Shown here piece after piece: positions 10,289 to 19,123 of a stretch of DNA of 64,000 nt; within the stretch, counting starts at the first letter, position 1; each line of letters begins with the position of its first letter. This DNA is from Fibrobacterota bacterium (lineage in GTDB: Bacteria; Fibrobacterota; Fibrobacteria; UBA11236). The notes beneath the pieces are model-generated. The model was not told the origin of the DNA, made no database searches, and was given only the letters and a program-made list of their open reading frames with translations. The position numbers were made by a program, and so were the translations under genes. The DNA is taken from the NCBI GenBank assembly GCA_028287505.1, contig JAQBPN010000080.1, positions 1 through 64,000 on the forward strand, written 5' to 3'.

Positions 10289-11512
10289 ATGCGAACCTTT
10301 GCCGGGTCCAGTACTTGCCTGGCCTTTGTCCTAATCGGGCTTCTCAACACGCTTTGCGGCGCCTTTTCCGATCAGGCAAAACTGGAGAAAGACAGCGAGC
10401 AGCGGATCCTGGCCATCCTCGATCCCATTGATCTCCACACCCAAAGGGTGGACCAGGAATGGGGAGAGTTCATCCGCAAGAGCTTCACGTCAAACCCGCA
10501 TTGGAAGGTCCTCTCCCGCGATACCATGCTCGCCAAGTTCAAGGACTACAAGCTCGATGCGCGCATCCCCTGCCATGAGTTCCAATGCGCATTCGACGCC
10601 GGCAATATTCTGTCCGCGGAATTCGTGATGTTCGGATCGGTCACCAGCATGGACGATTTGTACGCTTTCACATTGAACCTGGTCCACGTGCCCACCTCGC
10701 AGACCGTCTGGTCCCGGGTGGGGGAGATCCGCAAGAAACAGTTGGGCATCCCATCCGCGGCCATGGAAGCCACCCTGGCCCAAATCGCCGGCGACTTGGG
10801 ACCGGACCAGGTGCGCACGGGGCGGCGCGACAAGCGGGGTCTGCTTACCGTGCTGGATCTGAGCGCGGCCGGTTCCACGCCTTCCCGGATCATGGCGGAA
10901 AGAGTCGCCACCCACCTCTACGCCTCCCGCAATTACGACATCATGGGCCGCAAGGAAATGGAAGAGCTGCTCAAGGCCCTGGACATAAACAAGGGCGCGT
11001 TCAACCCCACCGATACCGGCATCTACAGCCTGGGCGGCAAGATGGACATCACCCATCTGGTGTATTCGCGCCTGCTCGCGACCCGGGATGGCGGCATGCA
11101 ACTGCAACTGGCGCTCTACGATATCGCGGCCAAGAAAAAGGTGCGGGAATGGCCTTCCCAATCCACGATGGATTTCAGGAGGCTGTTGGAGTTCGAGGAC
11201 AAGTTTTTCTCCAGCCTGTTCAAGCTGCCGGAGTACGAAGGCGGCACGACCGGAATCCGTTCGTCCGGGCATTGGACCTGGGCGGGAGCGGGATTATCGC
11301 TCGCCATGGGAGCCGTCTTCGGCTACCTGTCCTATGCGGCCAGCCAGGACGCGGATCGCGAATACGCGAAGTTCCAGGACGCGCGCTCCCGCGAGATGGC
11401 GGAAGCCCAACAGGTCAAGGTGCAGGACAAGGAACATAGTTCCGTGCTGTACGGGGTATTGGGCGGAGTGAGCTTGGCCGGTGCGGGGGGATTCCTGGTT
11501 TTTTCGTTCTGA
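10289..11512 (+). CDS. CsgG/LpoB-like secreted protein with tandem nucleotide-binding-like folds and a C-terminal membrane segment
   Basis: A 407-residue exported protein. The start at 10289 gives a normal signal peptide (MRTFAGSSTCLAFVLIGLLNTLCG); an earlier in-frame TTG at 10253 lies inside the promoter. Two similar alpha/beta segments follow: residues about 35-165 (LAILDP..., WKVLSRDTM, FVMFGSVTSMDD) and about 180-310 (LLTVLDLSAA, YDIMGRKEMEELL, ITHLVYSRLLATRDG). Both have the pattern of the CsgG / penicillin-binding-protein-activator group, in which an early strand is followed by a 'sense variable lipoprotein names' block. A hydrophobic segment lies at about residues 340-360 near the C-terminus. 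The start codon of the next gene follows its stop directly, so the two should be co-transcribed. The assignment to the CsgG-like superfamily is by pattern only; the role in the envelope is unknown. Confidence 0.6.
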   Translation: MRTFAGSSTCLAFVLIGLLNTLCGAFSDQAKLEKDSEQRILAILDPIDLHTQRVDQEWGEFIRKSFTSNPHWKVLSRDTMLAKFKDYKLDARIPCHEFQCAFDAGNILSAEFVMFGSVTSMDDLYAFTLNLVHVPTSQTVWSRVGEIRKKQLGIPSAAMEATLAQIAGDLGPDQVRTGRRDKRGLLTVLDLSAAGSTPSRIMAERVATHLYASRNYDIMGRKEMEELLKALDINKGAFNPTDTGIYSLGGKMDITHLVYSRLLATRDGGMQLQLALYDIAAKKKVREWPSQSTMDFRRLLEFEDKFFSSLFKLPEYEGGTTGIRSSGHWTWAGAGLSLAMGAVFGYLSYAASQDADREYAKFQDARSREMAEAQQVKVQDKEHSSVLYGVLGGVSLAGAGGFLVFSF

Positions 11513-14500
11513 ATGGGCCGCCTTGCGGGCCCGGGGTGTGGGAAAATGGAAAATCGTAGCAATCGTATCCTGGGTGTTACCGTGCTCGCGGCGCTGGCCG
11601 GGGCCGTGATCCTGGTTTCCTGCCGCAGGGACTTCGACAGTCCGTACATGCCCGGAAGCCCCGGTTATGCCGGCGACGATTGGACCCAGGACAAAGACGG
11701 CAACGGCGTGGCGGACAGCATCGAGAAGTATTCGCCCGCCTGCAAGCTGCCTCCCGATCAATGCCTTGAAAACGCGAAGGTCATCGGCAGGATTTCCGGG
11801 GAGCCGAATACCCTTTCCGCGCGCGATATGCTCCTGTGGCTTGGCGATACCGGCCAGGCCCCCAGTCTCATCTGGAACCCGGCCGAGGGATCCGTGCGCG
11901 GCTATGTCCTGGCCAGTTCCGATTCCTCCACGGTGAGGCCCAAGGATGGGATGTTGGTGCCCATGACGGTGGGCAGCGCGCAGGTTTTCGTGACCGTGCC
12001 CGGGGCGGATTCCCTGGTCGCCTCCTTCATCGTCAAGGTGGTTTCGGGAGGCCAGCGCGTGGTATCCGTATCGGCAACCGACCTGACCGTGCTGGTAGGC
12101 AAGGACACCGCGCCCAACGTAACCTGGACGCCCGCCAATCCGCTTTATCGGGATTACTCCCTCACCAGCGACAACCCGGACGTGGCCCGGATCACGAGCG
12201 GGAAAATCAGGGGCGTGTTCCCGGGCAAGGCGGCGATCTCCCTGGAAGCCTTGGACGGCGGGCACAAGACCGTGTTCACGGTGACCGTTCTGGAAGGACC
12301 CGCGGTGGTCTATACCAATTCCATCACCGCGGAGGACCTGTACCTGGTGAGGAACGGCCCTCCCGCCGATCCCATCCTGCATTGGCTGCCGGAAATGGTC
12401 ACGGACAAATACTTTAAACTGGTTTCCGTCGATACCAATATCGTGACCATCCTGGACCGGACCCAAGTGGTGCCCAAGGCGGCGGGAAACACCCAGGTAT
12501 ACGTCATCGTGCTGGACGGGAGCCGCGCGACTGCGGACTTCAACGTATCCGTGGCCACCCAGGCGGTTCCCGTGCAGGGCATCAAGGCCGCTCCCCTCAG
12601 TCTGGTGGCGGGCGCGGATCCCGTACCGCCCAAATTGACCTGGCTGCCATCCGACGCCACAAACCGCAAGTTCTACCTGTCCTCCAACGATCCGAACGTG
12701 GCCCTGGCCCAGAGCGGAGTGATCCATCCCTTGTCCATGGGCGTCGCCGAATTGGTCGTGATCACGGAAGACGGAGGCTATCAGGATACGTTCTCCGTCA
12801 CCGTGGGCCGGCCGGACACCACCAACCACGTGGATTCCGTGAAGGTACAAGACTTCTCCATGCCTACGGGAAGTTCGCGCAAACCCGCGATTTCCTGGTT
12901 TCCCGCCGACGCCGGAAACCAATCCTTCACGCTTTCCAGCGACGACGTTTCCGTCGTAGCCGTTTCCGGGGAGATGTTGACCGCGGTCAAGGTCGGATCC
13001 GCCAACGTCGTGCTCACCACCCAGGACGGGGCCCGCACGGCCTCGTTCAAGGTCACGGTCTATCCGTCGGAAATCCCGGTCACAATGATCGCGGCGGATT
13101 CCATGTCCCTGACCATCGGCCAGGATATGTTCCCTTCGCTCACCTGGACGCCGTCCGATGCCACCAATCTGTCGTATACGTTGTTCTCCCTGGACACGAG
13201 CATCGCCACCATCGTGGGGACGCAGGTGCATGCGAAAGCCGTGGGCCGGGTCAGCGTGATCGTCAAATCCGCGGACGACCCGAGTTCGGTCTTCCAGGTG
13301 GTGGTGAACTCGAGCGCGGTGAAACTGACGGGTCTCATCGCCCAGAATTTCACCATGAACGTCGGAGACCCGGACCGGGACGCGGCGGTGGGTTTTCTAC
13401 CCTCGACCGCGACCAACAAGGCGGTGACGCTCAAGTCGCTTTCCGTGACCTCCGTTTACTCCATCAATGCCAACAAGGTCCATGCGCTCGCCCCGGGCAA
13501 GGCCCCGCTGACCATCGTGGCCAACGAAAATACGGGCATCGCCGTAACCTGCACGGTGACCGTGGTGGCCATGGTGAAGTCCGTTTCCGCCAAGGACGAT
13601 ACCCTGCGGTTGGGACAGCCCGACAAGGATGCGTCCGTGCTGTTGACCTGGGAGCCGCCCAATGCCACCGATAAGAGTTTCTCCCTGAAATCGAACGATA
13701 CCAACATTGTCAGGACCAATGGCAAGGCCTACAAGGCCATCGCGGACGGAAAGACCACCGTGATTGTGCGCGCCCTGGACGGTTCCGGAAAGGCAGACAC
13801 TTTCAACGTGCTGGTCAAGGTGCCGGTAACCGGCATTGTGGCCAAGGACTACACGATGAAAACGACGGATCCCGATTATAGCACCACGTCGCTGTTCACC
13901 TTTTCGCCGGCCAACGCCACGGACAAGAATTGGTACCTGAATTACACCTATCCGAACGCGTCGCCCGCTCCAAGCACCCTGCTCACCATCGTCAGCGGTT
14001 GGCAGTTGCGCGCCCTGAGTCCGGGCACCGTGAGCCTGTATGTCACCGCCAACGATAATCCCGCCGTCAAGGATACCTTTACGGTGACGATCATCCGGCC
14101 GGTTACGGGAATTTCGGCCGCCGCCATCACCATGAAGGTGGGCGATGCGGACAGGGATGCGATCGTCACCATCGCCCCCGGCGACGCCTCCAACAAGGCG
14201 TATACTCTGGCGAGCGGGAACACCGGGGTGGCCACCGTGGTGGGGAATAAGATCCACGCGGCCGGCGGAGGCTCAGCCACCTTCACGGCGGCCAGCACTT
14301 ACGATCCTTCCAAAACGACAACCTTCACGGTCACCGTGAGCATCCCGGTGATTTCCCTCTCCGCTCCCGATATCGCCATGAAGGTGGGGGATCCGGTGCG
14401 GGATCCCGTGATCACCTGGAACCCGTCCGGGGCCACCAACAAGGGCTATTCCATGGCTTCTTCCAATGGTTCGGTTGTGCTCATAACCGCGGCCAACAAG

Positions 14501-15082
14501 CTGCAGGCGGCCGGGCCCGGAAGCGCCACCATAACCCTTACCGCATCGGACGGAGGCAAGACAGCCCCCTTCACCGTAAGCGTGACCCAGCCGGTAGTTT
14601 CCTTTTCCGTGGCGGATTTGACCATGAAGAAGACGGACGCGGATCGGGATCCGGTCATCACCTGGATCCCCGGCAACGCCAGCAACAAAGGGTATAGCCT
14701 CAGCGGCGGCAATGCCGGCGTCGCGACCGTGGTGGGCAACCGCGTCCACGCGGTGGGCGGGGGGAAAGCCATTTTTTACGCCAATTCTTCGGATGGGGGC
14801 AAAATCGATACCTTCACGGTGACCGTGGAGGTGCCGGTGGAATTCCTGCGCGCGGCGGACATATCCATGCGCACCTCGGATCCGGACCAGCCGCCGGATC
14901 TGACCTGGACTCCCTCGGACGCCACCAACAAGGGCTATATCCTGACCAGCGGGGATCCCGGTACGGTCACAATCACCGCCGATGGTCTGCTTCATGCCGT
15001 AAGCCGGGGTACCGCCACGGTTACGGTAAAATCCGCGGAAGACAATGCCATCGTCGATCACTTCTCCGTACAGGTCAGATAG
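11513..15082 (+). CDS. Large lipoprotein with 13 bacterial Ig-like (BID_2 type) repeats
   Basis: A protein of up to 1189 residues whose ATG at 11513 immediately follows the upstream stop; a second ATG at 11546 (MENRSNRILG) would give a cleaner lipoprotein signal peptide. The lipobox is ILVSC. Just after it DKDGNGVADSIE is a calcium-binding thrombospondin-3/EF-like loop. From residue about 100 to the end I count 13 repeats of about 85 residues, each with a core such as LTWTPSDATNKGY..., a short SxDxxVATV strand and an ending TFTVTV. The pattern is that of bacterial Ig-like group 2 domains used in adhesins and cell-wall proteins. The repeats become more alike toward the C-terminus, suggesting recent duplication. 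Co-transcribed with the CsgG-like gene; likely surface displayed. Confidence 0.88.
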   Translation: MGRLAGPGCGKMENRSNRILGVTVLAALAGAVILVSCRRDFDSPYMPGSPGYAGDDWTQDKDGNGVADSIEKYSPACKLPPDQCLENAKVIGRISGEPNTLSARDMLLWLGDTGQAPSLIWNPAEGSVRGYVLASSDSSTVRPKDGMLVPMTVGSAQVFVTVPGADSLVASFIVKVVSGGQRVVSVSATDLTVLVGKDTAPNVTWTPANPLYRDYSLTSDNPDVARITSGKIRGVFPGKAAISLEALDGGHKTVFTVTVLEGPAVVYTNSITAEDLYLVRNGPPADPILHWLPEMVTDKYFKLVSVDTNIVTILDRTQVVPKAAGNTQVYVIVLDGSRATADFNVSVATQAVPVQGIKAAPLSLVAGADPVPPKLTWLPSDATNRKFYLSSNDPNVALAQSGVIHPLSMGVAELVVITEDGGYQDTFSVTVGRPDTTNHVDSVKVQDFSMPTGSSRKPAISWFPADAGNQSFTLSSDDVSVVAVSGEMLTAVKVGSANVVLTTQDGARTASFKVTVYPSEIPVTMIAADSMSLTIGQDMFPSLTWTPSDATNLSYTLFSLDTSIATIVGTQVHAKAVGRVSVIVKSADDPSSVFQVVVNSSAVKLTGLIAQNFTMNVGDPDRDAAVGFLPSTATNKAVTLKSLSVTSVYSINANKVHALAPGKAPLTIVANENTGIAVTCTVTVVAMVKSVSAKDDTLRLGQPDKDASVLLTWEPPNATDKSFSLKSNDTNIVRTNGKAYKAIADGKTTVIVRALDGSGKADTFNVLVKVPVTGIVAKDYTMKTTDPDYSTTSLFTFSPANATDKNWYLNYTYPNASPAPSTLLTIVSGWQLRALSPGTVSLYVTANDNPAVKDTFTVTIIRPVTGISAAAITMKVGDADRDAIVTIAPGDASNKAYTLASGNTGVATVVGNKIHAAGGGSATFTAASTYDPSKTTTFTVTVSIPVISLSAPDIAMKVGDPVRDPVITWNPSGATNKGYSMASSNGSVVLITAANKLQAAGPGSATITLTASDGGKTAPFTVSVTQPVVSFSVADLTMKKTDADRDPVITWIPGNASNKGYSLSGGNAGVATVVGNRVHAVGGGKAIFYANSSDGGKIDTFTVTVEVPVEFLRAADISMRTSDPDQPPDLTWTPSDATNKGYILTSGDPGTVTITADGLLHAVSRGTATVTVKSAEDNAIVDHFSVQVR

Positions 15083-15119
15083 GGCCTCCGGGGGACCGGC
15101 GGGCCTGGGGGGAAAAGCA

Positions 15120-15146
15120 AAGGCCGGCGAAGTCGTCGGCCTTTTT
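15120..15146 (+). terminator. Rho-independent terminator after the Ig-repeat lipoprotein gene
   Basis: AAGGCCGGCG pairs with CGTCGGCCTT (one G-T pair) over an AAGT loop, followed by a T run. It lies between the plus-strand lipoprotein gene and the convergent transketolase gene. The A-rich left side may also let it act for the minus strand. Confidence 0.88.
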
Positions 15147-15171
15147 CATGGATGCGGATCCGGAGCGGGGG

Positions 15172-17250
15172 TCAGGCCACCGCGTTCGCCACGCGGCGCG
15201 CCGTATCCTTGTACTCGGACAGATAGCGCTCCGCCACCGCCACCACGTTGGCGGGCGTGTAGCCGAACTTTTCGTCCAGCACTTTGAACGGGGCCGAAGC
15301 GCCGAAGCGCTCCATGCCGTACACCTTGCCGAGGGGGCCCACCAAACCTTGAAGAGTGGCGGGGAGTCCCGCCGTCCAGCCCAGGGTGGGGGCGGTCAGG
15401 GGCAGCACGCTTTCGCGGTATTGCGGAGCCTGTTCCCGGAACAGGCCTTCCGAAATGGCCGAGACCACCTGGACCTTGAGGCCTTTTTCCTTGGCCAGTT
15501 TTTCCGCGCCTTCCAGCAGCAGGGAGACTTCCGATCCGTTGGCTACCAGCACCAGGTCCGGCTTGCCGCCCGCTTCGCGCACGATATACGCGCCCTTGGC
15601 GGCGCCCAACAGGGCGTCCTGATAGCGGGTGGATCCGCTCTTGGCCGGCGTGTCGTTCACGGGCTGGCGGGTGAGGATAAGGCCGGTGGGGGTCTTTGCC
15701 TCCAGGGCCATCTTCCAGGCCACGGTGGTTTCCGCGCCGTCACAGGGACGCAGCACCAGGGCGCTGCGATGGCCTTCCAGGTTGGCCATCTTTTCCAAGA
15801 GGCGGATCTGGGCTTCCTGTTCTATGGGCTGATGGGTGGGGCCGTCCTCGCCCACGCGGAATGCGTCATGGGTCCAGATATAGATGGTATGGGCGCCCAT
15901 GATGGCCGCCAGGCGGATGGCGGGCTTCTGGAAATCCGAGAACGCGAAGAAGGTGCCGCCCGCGACGTAGCAGCCGCCGTGCAGGGCGATGCCGTTCATG
16001 ACGCCGGCCATGGTCAACTCGGCCACGCCCGCTTGCAGGAAGGAGCCGGAGAAATCGTCCTTGGTGAAGATTTTCGTCTTCTTCAGGAAGCCTTCCGTGT
16101 AATCGCTGTCGGCCAAATCGGCCGAGGCCACGATGATGTTTTCCAGGTTGTCGGCAAGATAGGCCAATACATTCTTCGAGGCCGCCCGCGTGGCTTCGTT
16201 GGGCTTCTGCTCGATGGAGGCGAAGTCCAGGGGAGGCAATTCGCCGCTGAAGAAACGCAGGAACTTCTTGGCCAGCTCGGGGTTCTGCTTCTCCCAGGCG
16301 GCTTGCCTGGACTTGGCTTCCGCCGCTGCCTTGGATTTCTCCGTGAGCACGGCCGCCATGGCTTCCTTCACGTCCGGGAACAGGACGAAGGCATTGGCCG
16401 GATCGCCGCCCAATACTTCGATGGTCTTCTCGTAGGAGGCTCCCGACTTGGAAAGGGGCATGCCGTGCAATTTGGGCGAGCCTTCGAACGGGGTCCCGTC
16501 CGCTTTGACGGTGCCTTTGCCCATGATGGTTTTGCCCACGATGAAGGTGGGACGGGACTTCTCCGCCCACGCCCGCTGCAATGCGCCGCGCATCTGGTCG
16601 AAGTCATGGCCGTTCACGGTCTCCACGCGCCAGCCCCAGGACTCGTACTTCATGGCGGTGTTCTCGCTCATGGTGTCCTTGGTCATGTGGGAGAGCTGCA
16701 CGTCGTTGGAGTCGTAGAACAGGATTAGGTCGCTCATTCCCAGGTGTCCGGCCAGGCGGCCCACCCCTTGGGACACTTCTTCTTCCACGCCGCCGTCGGA
16801 AATGTAGGCGACGGTCTTGTGCTCCATCCATTCCCCGAAGCGGGCGCGCAGGAAGCGCTCGGCAATGGCGGATCCCAGGCCCATCACGTGCCCCTGGCCC
16901 AGGGGTCCGGAGGTGTTTTCCACGCCGCGATGCACGTCGTGTTCGGGATGGCCGGGAGTGGGGCTGTTCCACTGGCGGAAGTTCATCAGATCGTCCATGC
17001 CGTACATGTTGAACAGGGACAGGGTGGAATAGAGCATGGAGGAGAGGTGGCCTGCGTCCAGGAAGAAACGGTCACGGTTGACCCAGGTCATGTCCTTGGG
17101 GTCGAAACGGAGGAATTCGGTGTACAAAAGGGCCATGAAATCGGCGCCGCCCATGGGGCCGCCAGGATGGCCGGATTTGGCGCGTTCCGGCATGGAGGCG
17201 GAAAGGATGCGGATATTGTCGGCGATTCTCTTTAGTTTGGCGTTGTCCAA
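15172..17250 (-). CDS. tkt: Transketolase
   Basis: A 692-residue thiamine-diphosphate enzyme of the pentose phosphate pathway that moves two-carbon ketol units between sugar phosphates. SGHPGGPMG near residue 26, the TPP motif beginning SDGG (VEEEVSQGVGRLAGHLG) and ending near DSNDVQL, FIVGKTIMGKG, and the pyrimidine-domain block THDAFRVGEDGPTHQPIEQ are all present, and the C-terminal domain is complete. I chose the TTG at 17250 because AAGGAG lies nine bases before it and it gives the usual N-terminus (LDNAKLKRIADNIR); the open frame extends to 17349 without family similarity. The motif reads DSND rather than the more usual NN-ending form. It is divergent from the aldehyde dehydrogenase gene. 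Confidence 0.96.
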   Translation of the reverse strand: MDNAKLKRIADNIRILSASMPERAKSGHPGGPMGGADFMALLYTEFLRFDPKDMTWVNRDRFFLDAGHLSSMLYSTLSLFNMYGMDDLMNFRQWNSPTPGHPEHDVHRGVENTSGPLGQGHVMGLGSAIAERFLRARFGEWMEHKTVAYISDGGVEEEVSQGVGRLAGHLGMSDLILFYDSNDVQLSHMTKDTMSENTAMKYESWGWRVETVNGHDFDQMRGALQRAWAEKSRPTFIVGKTIMGKGTVKADGTPFEGSPKLHGMPLSKSGASYEKTIEVLGGDPANAFVLFPDVKEAMAAVLTEKSKAAAEAKSRQAAWEKQNPELAKKFLRFFSGELPPLDFASIEQKPNEATRAASKNVLAYLADNLENIIVASADLADSDYTEGFLKKTKIFTKDDFSGSFLQAGVAELTMAGVMNGIALHGGCYVAGGTFFAFSDFQKPAIRLAAIMGAHTIYIWTHDAFRVGEDGPTHQPIEQEAQIRLLEKMANLEGHRSALVLRPCDGAETTVAWKMALEAKTPTGLILTRQPVNDTPAKSGSTRYQDALLGAAKGAYIVREAGGKPDLVLVANGSEVSLLLEGAEKLAKEKGLKVQVVSAISEGLFREQAPQYRESVLPLTAPTLGWTAGLPATLQGLVGPLGKVYGMERFGASAPFKVLDEKFGYTPANVVAVAERYLSEYKDTARRVANAVA

Positions 17251-17400
17251 GGTGCTGGCTCCTTCAATCTTATGTTTTGGGAAAAAAGTAATTAATTCAG
17301 GGGACGGGACCGCTTTCCCGGGGGCTCCTGGGCCCTCTTCGGGAGCCATGCCTAAGCACTTTGGCTGAGGCGGCGATTGAAACGATTTTAAAATAGCGTT

Positions 17401-17428
17401 TTGCCCGGGAAGACGGGTATTTTATAAT
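17401..17428 (+). promoter_or_regulatory. Sigma70-type promoter for a leaderless aldehyde dehydrogenase mRNA
   Basis: TTGCCC (17401-17406) and a perfect TATAAT (17423-17428) are 16 bases apart. AACCACA then leads straight into the ATG at 17436. There is no Shine-Dalgarno between, so the mRNA probably begins at the start codon. Confidence 0.6.
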
Positions 17429-17435
17429 AACCACA

Positions 17436-18827
17436 ATGACAACTCCCGCCCGAATCCTCCGACCCGTCAATCCTTTCACCTTGGAACCGGCGGGGGAATA
17501 TCCCATCCAGGATTTCCCGGCCCTCAAGGCCAGTCTGGCCGCCGCCCGCCGGGCCGCCCAGGCTTGGCGGAAAGTGGAGGTGGGCCAGCGCGCGGAATGG
17601 CTGCGGACCGGACTGCAATACTTCGAAGCCAATCGCGGGGCCATCGCCGAGGACATCACCCTCCAGATGGGCAAACCCATCCGGCAATCCGAAAACGAAC
17701 TCAAGGGTTTTTTCGAACGCGCCGAATATCTACTTGACGCGGCCGAAGATGTACTCGCCCCGGAAATCCTTCCCCCCAAGCCCGGCTTTCTCCGCCGCAT
17801 CGAGCATGTCCCCCTGGGAGTGGTGCTCATCATCGCCCCCTGGAACTACCCGCTTCTCACCGCCGTGAACGGCGTGGCCGCGGCCCTCTTGGCGGGCAAT
17901 GCGGTCATTCTCAAGCACAGCAGCCTCACCCCGGCGGTAGGCGAACATTTCGCCCGCGCCTTCGGCAAAATGGGGCCTTACGAAGATCTCCTGCAGTCCG
18001 TGCTCGCCGATCACGGAGACCTGGGAAAACTGATTAGCGAGTGCGACATCGATCACGTAATCTTCACCGGCTCGGTGGAGGGCGGCCGCACCGTGCAACA
18101 ATCCGCCTCCCAACGGTTCATCGACTGCAACCTGGAGCTGGGCGGCAAGGACGGCGCCTACGTGGCCGCGGACGCGGACGTGGCCAAGGCCGCCGCCGAT
18201 CTGGTGGACGGGGCCATGTACAATGCGGGCCAATCCTGCTGCGGCATCGAGCGCGTCTACGTCCACCAAAGCCTGCACGGGGAATTCCTGGGCCGCTGTG
18301 AAGACCTGGCGGCCGGCTACGTCTTGGGCAACCCGCAGGAGCACAGGACCACCATGGGCCCGTTGGCTTCCGCCAAGGCCGCCCAGGGCATGCTCAGGCA
18401 GGTGGAAGCCGCCAAGGCCAGGGGCGCCAAGGTGGTCTCCGGCGGGCAGATCAAAATGATAGGCAAAGGCACCTTCTTCGAACCCACCCTGATCGCGGGC
18501 GCGGACAATACCATGGACGTGGTCCGCGAAGAGAATTTCGGACCCATCCTGCCCATCATCTCCGTGCGGGACGATGCGGAGGCGGTCCGCCTGATCAACG
18601 ATTCCCCCTACGGTCTCACCTCCGCCATCTACACCTCGGACCTGGATCGCGCCGACCGCTTCGCCGCCGAAGCCGACACCGGCACCGTGTTCATGAACCG
18701 GTGCGACTATCTCGATCCGGCCCTCCCCTGGACCGGCGTGCGCGATAGCGGCAGGGGAACGACCCTTTCGAAGTACGGGTTCTATTCGCTCACGCGAAGG
18801 AAAGCCATACATTTTCGCGTGGGTTGA
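17436..18827 (+). CDS. NAD(P)-dependent aldehyde dehydrogenase
   Basis: A 463-residue member of the aldehyde dehydrogenase superfamily, which oxidises aldehydes to acids. The cofactor-binding block VVLIIAPWNYPLL, the glutamate motif NLELGGKD near residue 232, the nucleophile region NAGQSCCGIERVYV with cysteine near 268, and EENFGPILPI are visible. Length and order are normal. It begins a set of three plus-strand genes with a glutamine-synthetase-like ligase and an iron alcohol dehydrogenase. That combination fits the gamma-glutamyl route for amino alcohols such as ethanolamine: ligation, alcohol oxidation, then aldehyde oxidation by this enzyme. The route is inferred from context. A 296-base spacer with a large inverted repeat separates it from the next gene, so the set may not be one transcript. 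Confidence 0.93.
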   Translation: MTTPARILRPVNPFTLEPAGEYPIQDFPALKASLAAARRAAQAWRKVEVGQRAEWLRTGLQYFEANRGAIAEDITLQMGKPIRQSENELKGFFERAEYLLDAAEDVLAPEILPPKPGFLRRIEHVPLGVVLIIAPWNYPLLTAVNGVAAALLAGNAVILKHSSLTPAVGEHFARAFGKMGPYEDLLQSVLADHGDLGKLISECDIDHVIFTGSVEGGRTVQQSASQRFIDCNLELGGKDGAYVAADADVAKAAADLVDGAMYNAGQSCCGIERVYVHQSLHGEFLGRCEDLAAGYVLGNPQEHRTTMGPLASAKAAQGMLRQVEAAKARGAKVVSGGQIKMIGKGTFFEPTLIAGADNTMDVVREENFGPILPIISVRDDAEAVRLINDSPYGLTSAIYTSDLDRADRFAAEADTGTVFMNRCDYLDPALPWTGVRDSGRGTTLSKYGFYSLTRRKAIHFRVG

Positions 18828-18900
18828 GGACTATACTTGTCGGGACAAGAGTGCTTTGAGTAACCTGGGAGTAGGGTGAAGCTATTGCGTTCATGGATGT

Positions 18901-19036
18901 ATTTCGTCGGGCGTCGGGCGTCGGGCGTAAAGCTTTTTCCGTACTCATCGGGCGAAAAGTTAAAACCGGATGGGAACGCGTTCCACTCCCGTCTCGGTTT
19001 TAACGCCCGACGCCCGACGCCCGACGCCCGACGAAA
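18901..19036. repeat. Large imperfect inverted repeat built from 7-bp CGTCGGG units, with a nested palindrome
   Basis: The left arm (18901-18930) reads ATTTCGTCGGGCGTCGGGCG and continues with one more unit; the right arm (18997-19036) is its inverted match with one extra unit, ending CGACGAAAT. Inside lie a second inverted pair, AAAACCGGA (18962-18970) against TCTCGGTTTT (18992-19000), and in the centre the perfect 12-base palindrome GGAACGCGTTCC (18973-18984). The whole could form a long hairpin or cruciform in the spacer between the aldehyde dehydrogenase and GS-like genes. It may be a terminator, a REP-like repeat or a small transposable remnant. Confidence 0.85.
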
Positions 19037-19123
19037 TGCCGCGATAACCTCCCTCGCCTCTGATCCCTCCTTCCTCTCCCGAACCCACTACTCTTTCTCT
19101 GTCCCCACCCAAAGGTCGTTCCC

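Noticed and set aside
11294-14257. Long minus-strand frames across the Ig-repeat gene
   Set aside because: Histidine/glycine/arginine-rich shadows caused by the repeated codon pattern of the plus-strand gene.
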